The position numbers were made by a program, and so were the translations under genes. The notes beneath the pieces were generated by a model, which did no database searches, was not told where the DNA came from, and saw only the letters and a program-made list of their open reading frames with translations. From NCBI GenBank assembly GCA_017881645.1, contig JADGQQ010000064.1:1-12456 (forward strand): a stretch of DNA of 12,456 bases. Reading direction: 5' to 3'. Source of the DNA: Clostridia bacterium (GTDB lineage: Bacteria > Bacillota > Clostridia > Saccharofermentanales > Saccharofermentanaceae). Of the stretch, positions 6,750 to 12,456 are shown one piece after another. Each line of letters begins with the position of its first letter. The stretch's first letter is position 1.

Positions 6750-7513
6750 ACTTTGTTACCCTCACTTACGTCACAGCCTGCGCAGGTTCCACATGTGTCA
6801 CAGTGGCCGACGACAGGCGCATTGGATATGGGCTTTCCGCTCTTCTTCTGAAACCAGCGAACGACCATCTGCGTGAAGCAGATGCAGAGACCATAAACGA
6901 AGAAGCCGCCGGGAGGAAGAATAAAGAACATCATCGGTTCGATGACGGTTCCGAACAGCGGGAGATGCATACCGAAGAAAGTACCGTTTCCAAGGATTTC
7001 ACGTATGGAGCCCATCAGTACCAGGGCGACGGTAAAACCGGTACCCATGCCCAATCCGTCCACAACCGATGCCAGAACGGGCTTTTTGCTGGCAAATGCT
7101 TCGGCGCGGGCCAGTACGATACAATTGACGACGATCAGCGGGATATAAATGCCCAGCGTATCATTGAGTGCCGGGAAGTATGCGGAAACGAGCATTTGGA
7201 CGATCGTTACAAAGCCCGCGATCACCGTGATAAAGGCGGGGATGCGAACCTTGTCCGGTATCGCTTTTCTCAAAATGGAAATGAAGAGCTCGGATCCGAC
7301 CTGCACGAAGATAACGGCGAATCCCATGAAGAGAGCGTCTTTGGCTGAAATTGTGATGGCAAGAAGTGGACAGGTTCCGAGTACCAGCAGAAATGCCGGA
7401 TTCTCGAACAGGATACCCGCCATAAGAATGTGAAGCAGCGAGTCCTTCTTCTTTTGTTCGACACGGCGCTCATCGGGAGCGACATATGTTTTATCGACAG
7501 CATTATCATTCAT
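6746..7513 (-). CDS. rnfE: Rnf complex membrane subunit RnfE with cysteine-rich C-terminal tail
   Basis: An integral membrane subunit homologous to NqrD, the partner of RnfA. C48 (LGTCPLLA) and C131 (VVNCIVLA) are the conserved intramembrane cluster cysteines. At 255 residues it is longer than the ~200-residue core. There is a charged N-terminal extension of about 25 residues (VAPDERRVEQKKKDS). A C-terminal extension of about 35 residues carries four evenly spaced cysteines, C238-x2-C241-x2-C244-x2-C247 (HCDTCGTCAGC). The core has about six hydrophobic helices. The ATG at 7513 overlaps the rnfG stop in an ATGA (7513-7510), with AGGGGTGA just upstream. The N-terminal extension is kept because this start has the ribosome binding site and the coupling overlap. 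Confidence 0.96.
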   Translation of the reverse strand: MNDNAVDKTYVAPDERRVEQKKKDSLLHILMAGILFENPAFLLVLGTCPLLAITISAKDALFMGFAVIFVQVGSELFISILRKAIPDKVRIPAFITVIAGFVTIVQMLVSAYFPALNDTLGIYIPLIVVNCIVLARAEAFASKKPVLASVVDGLGMGTGFTVALVLMGSIREILGNGTFFGMHLPLFGTVIEPMMFFILPPGGFFVYGLCICFTQMVVRWFQKKSGKPISNAPVVGHCDTCGTCAGCDVSEGNKV

Positions 7514-8106
7514 GATATCACCCCTTTTTCGAGCAGATAAGCATAGGCGCCGATGGCCTGATTTACGGCATTCGAGGCCGCTCTTGAGGAAATCGTCGCT
7601 CCGGAAATGCCGTCTATTTGGACGGTGCCGGAACCTGCTCCTACACTTGTAAGCTTATCGGTTCCAAGACCGGAAAACTGCGCTAAAAAAGAACTCTCTT
7701 CGATACGTTTGCCGAGATTTGGCGTATCGTTTGCGGCGGTAGCCTTGACCATGACGACCTGTCCGTCCGTATTGATTCCTGTCGTTGCCACAACGTTGCC
7801 GGCATAACCGAAGCTCGCAGACACGAACACATAGCCGAGGACCTGCCCCCCGGCTGTGGCTTCGCTCACTTCCGTGACGATAATCCCTTTGTCCTTCATT
7901 GATTGAACCACAGACGGATCCAACTTGATTTTTGGGAAGGTTTCACCATCCGGGAAAATCAGCTGTTGCTGGATCTTTCCGGCGGCCACCACCTGTTTTG
8001 CGATTTTATCACGGGTCAGTTCATTGGTTCCGGCTAAAAGAAGCGTTACGACCAGACAAATGACGGTGAGACGGACAGCCGGCATAAACATCTTAAGATT
8101 TTTCAT
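7510..8106 (-). CDS. rnfG: Rnf complex FMN-carrying subunit RnfG
   Basis: Carries a covalent FMN and passes electrons within the Rnf complex; homologous to NqrC. The 198 residues start with one transmembrane anchor (about 10-27), and the rest is an extracytoplasmic FMN-binding domain. The flavinylation motif DGISGATISSRA is at 165-176 and T171 is the expected FMN-phosphothreonine, normally attached by the flavin transferase ApbE, which is not in this window. TPNLGKRIEE (128-137) matches the conserved TPGLG region. The ATG at 8106 has GGGGAGGTGAA upstream and overlaps the end of rnfD by 14 bp. Confidence 0.97.
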   Translation of the reverse strand: MKNLKMFMPAVRLTVICLVVTLLLAGTNELTRDKIAKQVVAAGKIQQQLIFPDGETFPKIKLDPSVVQSMKDKGIIVTEVSEATAGGQVLGYVFVSASFGYAGNVVATTGINTDGQVVMVKATAANDTPNLGKRIEESSFLAQFSGLGTDKLTSVGAGSGTVQIDGISGATISSRAASNAVNQAIGAYAYLLEKGVIS

Positions 8107-9133
8107 GCTGTTTCACCTCCCCGAATGTTTTCGGCAGAGTAGCCTTATCAAGGTGCGGTGTCAAAATATTCATAAGAACGATGGCGAAGGAAACACCTTC
8201 GGGAATATTTCCGAAATAGCGGATTAATACAGTAATCACACCGCAGCCGATACCGAAGAAAATACGGCCCTTCGTTGTGATCGGTGAGGTGACATAATCC
8301 GTCGCCATGTAAAAGGCTCCGACAAAAAGTCCGCCTGCCATCATCATGTATACGGGTTCACTGAGAACCTGCCGCCATGTGTCTGCAGTGGGGGTGCCGC
8401 CGGTAAACAGATCAAAGATGCTGTGGTGCCCGATAAACAGCGTCATCAGCATGACCGTGCCGATATACGTCAGAGGAATCCAGAGCGTGATGATTTTCCG
8501 GCAGAGCATATAGATGACGCCGATGGAAAGAGCCAGAATGGAAACCTCTCCGATGCATCCCGCTTTATCGCCCAGAAACATAGTGAGCAGAGAGGGAATG
8601 CTTTCCGCACCCTGCAGGCCCTGATGTTTTAAAATTGCCAAAGGCGTTGCGGAGGAAACCAGATCAACACCCTGCAGTGATTTTACAAAGTTGAAAGGAC
8701 CTTCGGCCAGCTTCCAGGTCGTCATATCATTCGGGAACGCGATCGCAAGAATGATACGGGATGTCAGTGCAGGATTGACAAAATTGTTTCCCAGACCGCC
8801 GAACATCTGCTTCACAACTACGATGGCAAAAAAAGCACCGATGACAACCATATAGTAGGGCAGCGTCGGCGGCAGATTGAAGGCGAGAAGGACACCCGTC
8901 ACAACCGCGGTCAGATCAGAAAGTGTATTGTCTCTTTTCATGATGCGGCGGGAAATGTATTCAAAAAACATGCACGATAGAACGGATACCAGAATGACCA
9001 GTACGGATCGAAGGCCAAAGATGATGCCGGAAGCGATAATCGCGGGAACAGTTGCAATAATGACATCCCGCATGATGGAGGAAGTCGTTACGCTGTCCCG
9101 GATGTGAGGAGAACTCGATACCTGTAATTTCAT
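8093..9133 (-). CDS. rnfD: Rnf complex membrane subunit RnfD
   Basis: An integral membrane subunit, homologous to NqrB, with about ten hydrophobic segments in 346 residues. It takes part in ion translocation and carries a covalent FMN. The N-terminus MKLQVSSSPHIR is the family signature and fixes the start at the ATG at 9133. The conserved GGLGNNFVNPAL is at 112-123. The probable flavinylation site is T163 in SSATPLA (160-166), with Ser in place of the Gly of the usual S/T-G-A-T. I see no clear Shine-Dalgarno within 4-12 nt of the ATG; the nearest AGG ends 17 nt away. The rnfC stop is 51 nt upstream, so the start context is poorer than in the other rnf genes. Its end overlaps rnfG by 14 bp. 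Confidence 0.97.
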   Translation of the reverse strand: MKLQVSSSPHIRDSVTTSSIMRDVIIATVPAIIASGIIFGLRSVLVILVSVLSCMFFEYISRRIMKRDNTLSDLTAVVTGVLLAFNLPPTLPYYMVVIGAFFAIVVVKQMFGGLGNNFVNPALTSRIILAIAFPNDMTTWKLAEGPFNFVKSLQGVDLVSSATPLAILKHQGLQGAESIPSLLTMFLGDKAGCIGEVSILALSIGVIYMLCRKIITLWIPLTYIGTVMLMTLFIGHHSIFDLFTGGTPTADTWRQVLSEPVYMMMAGGLFVGAFYMATDYVTSPITTKGRIFFGIGCGVITVLIRYFGNIPEGVSFAIVLMNILTPHLDKATLPKTFGEVKQHEKS

Positions 9134-9161
9134 GAGAGTGTTCGCACGGACCTGCTTTCTG

Positions 9162-9182
9162 CCGGTTAGGGCGGAGAACCGG
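9162..9182 (-). repeat. intercistronic hairpin between rnfC and rnfD
   Basis: A perfect 6-bp inverted repeat, CCGGTT (9162-9167) and AACCGG (9177-9182), has a 9-nt loop. It lies just after the rnfC stop on the minus-strand transcript. There is no T run, so it is not an intrinsic terminator. It could stabilise a processed end or affect rnfD translation. Confidence 0.4.
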
Positions 9183-9184
9183 TA

Positions 9185-10585
9185 TCAGACGGCGCGATCC
9201 TCCTTTCCTGCAGCTTGATTGGATTCGGAGGCACGGATTTTTTCGGCTTCCGCAGCACGGGCCCGCTCGATACGAAGGAGGGTTTTGCCGTTGCGGATGC
9301 TCTGTGTCAGATAACGTTTGGCAGGACAGCTGTAAGTACAGCATCCGCATTCGATGCAGTCCAACACATGGAATGCAGCCAGTCCTTCCGTATCCAGACG
9401 TCGGGCCGACTGATCGATTCCCGTCGGCATAAGATGCATCGGGCACGCCGTTACACAGCGCCCGCAGTGAATACATGGGGACTCGGGAGGGATACGGGAT
9501 TCTTTGCTGCCGAAAACCAGAATGGCGTTATTTGCCTTGATGATGCCGCATTCGATACGGTCGAGGGAAACGCCCATCATGGCGCCTCCCATGATGATTT
9601 TGGAAGGCTCTTCCTTCGTGCCGCCCGCTGCTGCGATTACGTCCGGAATACGGGCGCCGATCGGAACGTTGACGTTTCCGGGAGTGTTCAGTGCACTGCC
9701 GTCGAGTGTAAGGCTTTTGCGGACCAGAGGAATGCCGTTCTTTAGATATTCGCCGATGAAGCGCAGCGTACCGACGTTCATGACCAGTACTCTGACATCA
9801 TACGGCAGTTTGCCCGGAGGAACTTTCCGCCCGGTCAGCGAATAGATCAACATCTTTTCAGCGCCCTGCGGGTATAGTGTTTTTAGCGATTTGAGAGAAA
9901 TCGGAAGATGCGTATTTGAAGCGGCTTCGCGTTTGGAAATTTCGTGATGCAGAACTTCCTGCCCCAGCGGCTTGTTGTCTTCGATACCAATGATCGCGTT
10001 TGGAATAGAAAGCCATTGAAGAACGGCCAAAATTCCGTCTATAATTTCATCCGGCCGCTCGCAGATCTGCCGGAAATCGGATGTGATATAAGGTTCGCAT
10101 TCCGCTGCATTAATCAATAAAACATCGGGTTCCTTGCCTTTGGGCGGATTGAGCTTGATATGTACGGGGAAACTCGCTCCGCCGAGTCCGACAAGACCGG
10201 AGGTGCGAATCATATGCAGGAAATCTTCGCGGGAGTTGATGACCGGCGGAACACAGGACGGGTCGACCGTGTACAGCCCGTCCGAGGTGATCGTCACGGC
10301 TTCCACCGGGTCTCCTGTGGCGGAAATGACAAAACGGACATCCGTAACTTCACCCGACACGCTGGCATGAATCGGAACGGCCATCGGGTGATCCGCACGA
10401 CCGATCAACTGACCGACATGGACGTGGTCGCCCTTCTTTACGGCGCACACGCACGGCGGACCGACATGCTGCTGTAAAAGAATCTCAACCGAGGAAAAAC
10501 TGTCGAGCCGTGTCGTCGGGAAATCGTCTGTATTCTTGTTTCCCTTTGGATGAACACCGCCTGAAAAGACAAAACGCAAAGGCAA
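9185..10585 (-). CDS. rnfC: Rnf complex NADH-side subunit RnfC
   Basis: The peripheral subunit at the NAD+/NADH end of Rnf, with an Nqo1-like flavin and nucleotide fold plus iron-sulfur clusters. With the TTG start at 10585 it has 466 residues. The early FSGGVHPKGNK is the usual N-terminal motif. The glycine-rich SGLVGLGGASFP (about 129-140) and NAAECEPYITSD (about 159-170) belong to the nucleotide/flavin domain. Two 4Fe-4S motifs are CIHCGRCVTACP (about 371-382) and CIECGCCTYSCP (about 410-421). A charged alanine-rich tail ends the protein. TTG is preferred over the upstream ATGs at 10618 and 10669 because it has AGGGGGG 8 nt upstream, starts where family members start, and lies 25 nt below the expected transcription start. 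It is the first gene of the operon. Confidence 0.96.
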   Translation of the reverse strand: MPLRFVFSGGVHPKGNKNTDDFPTTRLDSFSSVEILLQQHVGPPCVCAVKKGDHVHVGQLIGRADHPMAVPIHASVSGEVTDVRFVISATGDPVEAVTITSDGLYTVDPSCVPPVINSREDFLHMIRTSGLVGLGGASFPVHIKLNPPKGKEPDVLLINAAECEPYITSDFRQICERPDEIIDGILAVLQWLSIPNAIIGIEDNKPLGQEVLHHEISKREAASNTHLPISLKSLKTLYPQGAEKMLIYSLTGRKVPPGKLPYDVRVLVMNVGTLRFIGEYLKNGIPLVRKSLTLDGSALNTPGNVNVPIGARIPDVIAAAGGTKEEPSKIIMGGAMMGVSLDRIECGIIKANNAILVFGSKESRIPPESPCIHCGRCVTACPMHLMPTGIDQSARRLDTEGLAAFHVLDCIECGCCTYSCPAKRYLTQSIRNGKTLLRIERARAAEAEKIRASESNQAAGKEDRAV

Positions 10586-10593
10586 TGAAACCG

Positions 10594-10600
10594 CCCCCCT
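10594..10600 (-). promoter_or_regulatory. ribosome binding site deciding the TTG start of rnfC
   Basis: AGGGGGG on the minus strand lies 8 nt before TTG (10585-10583). The alternative ATG at 10618 lies inside the promoter -10 and has no Shine-Dalgarno. Confidence 0.7.
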
Positions 10601-10616
10601 ATAATAAACTTTAGTC

Positions 10617-10645
10617 ATTATATGCAATTTTGAACCAAAGTGGAA
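10617..10645 (-). promoter_or_regulatory. probable rnf operon promoter
   Basis: A perfect -10 TATAAT (10622-10617) lies on the minus strand with a poor -35 candidate, TTCCAC (10645-10640), at 17 bp. The expected start near 10610 gives a 25-nt leader. The weak -35 suggests that an activator or other factor may be needed. Confidence 0.55.
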
Positions 10646-10656
10646 TCGATTTTTTG

Positions 10657-10671
10657 AAATGAAAATCATTT
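10657..10671. promoter_or_regulatory. Fur-box-like palindrome upstream of rnfC
   Basis: AAATGA-AAA-TCATTT is a perfect inverted repeat with a 3-nt centre. It matches 12 of the central 15 positions of the classical Fur box (TAATGATAATCATTA). It lies 11 bp upstream of the rnfC -35 region. A second, looser inverted repeat, GATCATT (10693-10699) and AATGATC (10710-10716), is nearby. The region is AT-rich, so chance resemblance is possible. Confidence 0.35.
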
Positions 10672-10736
10672 TGAATCAGATTCGATAAAAACGATCATTA
10701 AGGAATAAAAATGATCTTGAAATGAACAGCAGTTCT

Positions 10737-10765
10737 TTGTAACATAAAAAGAAATAGGGTATAAT
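10737..10765 (+). promoter_or_regulatory. serS promoter
   Basis: TTGTAA (10737-10742), a 17-bp spacer and a perfect TATAAT (10760-10765). Transcription would start near 10772, giving a leader of about 39 nt with AAGGGGG 8 nt before the ATG. The leader is too short for a T-box. Confidence 0.85.
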
Positions 10766-10810
10766 ACCTCCATTGATTCACAAGTAAACGATCACAAGGG
10801 GGCAACCATC

Positions 10811-12094
10811 ATGTTGGATATCAATCTCATTCGCAAGGACCCGGACGCCATGCAGGCCAAGCTTGCAAAGAAAGGCTGTCAGGTTGATTTTTCCGGATTT
10901 TTGGCAAAGGACCAGCAGCGCAGAGACCTGATTGTTCAGGTCGAAGGCTTGAAAGCGAAGAAAAATCAGCAGTCCGCGCAGATCCCGCAGCTCAAGAAAG
11001 AAGGGAAGGACGTATCCTCCATTTTTTCAGAAATGAAGATTGTGTCCGAAGAGATCCGCGTGCTGGATGATCAGCTTTCCGCGATCGATAACGAGCAGCA
11101 GGAATTCCTCGCCGCTCTGCCCAACGTACCTGCCGATGACGTCATCGCCGGCGGCAAAGAGAACAATGCAATCGTATCCATTTTCGGGGAGAAGCCCTCC
11201 TTTTCCTTTGCGACCCGCCATCATGTCGATATCGTCGAAAAACTCGGAATGATTGATTACGTGAGGGGTGCCAAGCTTTCCGGAGCCGGTTACTGGGTCT
11301 ACAGAAAAGACGGTTCCCGTTTGGAGTGGGCACTTTTGAATTATTTTATGGAGCAGCATCTGGCGGACGGTTATGAGATGATTCTCCCGCCGCATATGCT
11401 TTCATACACATGCGGTTATACGGCAGGACAATTCCCGAAATTTAAGGACGAAGTCTATCAGGTCCGTAATACCGAGGCGGAAGAAGGCTTTACGCACTTC
11501 ATGCTCCCGACGGCCGAAACAGCGCTGGTAAATCTGCACCGGGACGAGATTCTGTCGGAAGCCGAGCTCCCGTTCAAGTATTTTGCCTACACGCCCTGCT
11601 ACCGAAAAGAAGCCGGATCCTATCGGGCCGAAGAGCGCGGCATGATCCGCGGACACCAGTTCAACAAAATTGAAATGTTCCAGTATACGACTCCGGAAAA
11701 TTCCGATGCAGCTCTCGAAGAACTCGTCGGCAAAGCCGCCGCCCTCGTCAAAGGTCTCGGGCTTCACCACAGAGTTACCAAGCTCGCGGCCGAAGACTGC
11801 TCTGCATCCATGATGAAGACCTATGACATCGAAGTCTGGATCCCGTCAATGAACGATTACAAAGAAGTCAGCTCCGCATCCAACGCCGGAGATTATCAGG
11901 CGAGAAGAGGCAACATGCGTTTCCGCAGAAGCGACGGGAAGACCCTCGCATTCGTGCACACTCTGAATGCATCGGGACTGGCCACCAGCCGCATTATGCC
12001 CGCGATCGTCGAGCAGTACCAGCAGGAGGACGGAAGCGTCCTCATTCCTGAAGTGCTCCGGAAATGGATGGGCGGACAGGAAAAGATTCAATAA
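10811..12094 (+). CDS. serS: seryl-tRNA synthetase
   Basis: Attaches serine to tRNA(Ser) (and to tRNA(Sec) if present) in the cytoplasm. The 427 residues have normal length and layout. An N-terminal coiled-coil arm (about 28-105) grips the long variable arm of tRNA(Ser), and a class II catalytic core follows. TAE (234-236) matches the serine-binding Thr and Glu. Motif 2 is at about 258-288 (TPCYRKEAGS...RGHQFNKIEM). The serine-pocket EVSSASN is at 352-358. Motif 3 (386-410) holds NASGLATSR with the class II arginine R394 and ends IPEVLRKWMGG. The motif 2 loop reads YRAEERG where most bacterial enzymes I know read something like YGRDTRG. The ATG at 10811 follows AAGGGGG. It is divergent from rnfC and ends in a long hairpin that runs into tandem repeats. 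Confidence 0.96.
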   Translation: MLDINLIRKDPDAMQAKLAKKGCQVDFSGFLAKDQQRRDLIVQVEGLKAKKNQQSAQIPQLKKEGKDVSSIFSEMKIVSEEIRVLDDQLSAIDNEQQEFLAALPNVPADDVIAGGKENNAIVSIFGEKPSFSFATRHHVDIVEKLGMIDYVRGAKLSGAGYWVYRKDGSRLEWALLNYFMEQHLADGYEMILPPHMLSYTCGYTAGQFPKFKDEVYQVRNTEAEEGFTHFMLPTAETALVNLHRDEILSEAELPFKYFAYTPCYRKEAGSYRAEERGMIRGHQFNKIEMFQYTTPENSDAALEELVGKAAALVKGLGLHHRVTKLAAEDCSASMMKTYDIEVWIPSMNDYKEVSSASNAGDYQARRGNMRFRRSDGKTLAFVHTLNASGLATSRIMPAIVEQYQQEDGSVLIPEVLRKWMGGQEKIQ

Positions 12095-12096
12095 CG

Positions 12097-12180
12097 GAAC
12101 GGAAGAACTGCTTTTTCGCTATCTGCGGACTCACGTCCTCCGAAAGGCGCAAAAAGAGCAGCTCTTCCGTTCTGATTTTA
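12097..12180 (+). terminator. long hairpin after serS, probable terminator, formed with repeat copy 1
   Basis: GAACGGAAGA (12097-12106) pairs perfectly over 10 bp with TCTTCCGTTC (12163-12172). Inside it CTGC pairs with GCAG and TTTTT with AAAAA, and CGC with GCG, with small bulges. TGATTTTA follows, only a modest T tract. The left arm lies just after the serS stop, and the right arm is part of the first 122-bp repeat. Confidence 0.55.
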
Positions 12181-12232
12181 CGGTAAGAAGGCCGATTATT
12201 TCCCGTTAAGCAAAAGAAATAAATGTTATAAG
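12111..12232. repeat. 122-bp tandem repeat, copy 1
   Basis: The first full unit, starting CTTTTTCGCTATCTGC. It differs from copy 2 at six positions by my count, four of them in the last ~20 bp, so it is about 95% identical. It contains the small inverted repeat GGAC-TCAC-GTCC (12127-12138) and CCGT...ACGG (12167-12183). I see no open reading frame of note. Confidence 0.95.
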
Positions 12233-12354
12233 CTTTTTCGCTATCTGCGGACTCGCGTCCTCCGAAAGGCGCAAAAAGAGCAGCTCTTCCGTTCTGATTT
12301 TACGGTAAGAAGGCCGATTATTTCCCGTTCAGCAAAAGGAAAAAATGCAATAAG
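12233..12354. repeat. 122-bp tandem repeat, copy 2
   Basis: The second full unit, directly abutting copy 1. Its first 102 bases are identical to copy 3. A 122-bp period is not a multiple of three, so the array cannot encode a repeated protein in one frame. Confidence 0.97.
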
Positions 12355-12456
12355 CTTTTTCGCTATCTGCGGACTCGCGTCCTCCGAAAGGCGCAAAAAG
12401 AGCAGCTCTTCCGTTCTGATTTTACGGTAAGAAGGCCGATTATTTCCCGTTCAGCA
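12355..12456. repeat. 122-bp tandem repeat, copy 3 (cut by the window edge)
   Basis: The first 102 bases of a third unit, identical to copy 2 as far as it goes. The array probably continues past the window, so its true copy number is unknown. Confidence 0.95.

Noticed and set aside
6803..7348. Plus-strand open frames inside the rnf genes (such as 6803-7348 and 9215-9745), and a minus-strand frame at 8961-9476 across the rnfC/rnfD junction
   Set aside because: They are shadows of conserved rnf coding sequence in other frames. Their compositions are skewed and carry no recognisable domains.
8633..8660. Ser in place of Gly in the RnfD flavinylation motif (SSAT instead of SGAT)
   Set aside because: As I remember them, clostridial RnfD proteins vary at this position, and the acceptor Thr and ATPL context are intact, so a loss of FMN is not indicated.
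10619..10810. A T-box riboswitch before serS, expected in many Bacillota
   Set aside because: The promoter at 10737-10765 leaves a leader of only ~39 nt. There is no T-box sequence, specifier stem or leader terminator.
12111..12456. The tandem repeats as a CRISPR array or a repeated protein domain
   Set aside because: The 122-bp units are continuous and near identical with no variable spacers, and the period is not divisible by three.

Overview
The window reads as a chromosomal segment of an anaerobic, fermentative member of the Bacillota (Clostridia or Erysipelotrichia type; I cannot place it more finely). The reasons are a pyruvate:ferredoxin oxidoreductase, a full six-gene Rnf complex, a DnaD-type replication protein beside a DnaC/DnaI-type helicase loader, strong purine-rich Shine-Dalgarno sites, several TTG starts and TATAAT promoters. 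Base composition looks close to 50% G+C by eye. Apart from the repeats at the right edge, I see no insertion sequence, phage gene, CRISPR array, tRNA or rRNA.

Layout. (1) Bases 1-1065, plus strand: the C-terminal third of pyruvate:ferredoxin oxidoreductase, followed by a clear intrinsic terminator. (2) Bases 1183-4868, plus strand: a promoter and a tight operon of a DnaD-domain protein, a DnaC-like AAA+ loader, holo-ACP synthase (acpS) and a membrane-anchored SH3-like protein. The C-terminus of that last protein looks like an NlpC/P60 domain that has lost its catalytic residues. (3) Bases 4911-10622, minus strand: rnfC-rnfD-rnfG-rnfE-rnfA-rnfB, then rpmB (ribosomal protein L28) with its own promoter and terminator. 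(4) Bases 10737-12094, plus strand: serS, divergent from rnfC, with a short AT-rich regulatory region between them. (5) Bases 12097 to the window end: a long hairpin after serS that runs into an array of 122-bp tandem repeats. There are two full copies and a third cut off by the window edge.

How it fits together. PFOR oxidises pyruvate to acetyl-CoA and reduces ferredoxin. Rnf oxidises ferredoxin with NAD+ and pumps Na+ or H+, so the two systems are linked stages of one energy pathway, although they are not in one operon here. The dnaD-dnaC-acpS cluster is housekeeping (replication initiation and fatty-acid carrier activation). The least explained items are the 122-bp repeat array, the pseudo-NlpC/P60 protein, the four-cysteine tail on RnfE, and the palindromes in the rnfC/serS and rnfB/rpmB intergenic regions.
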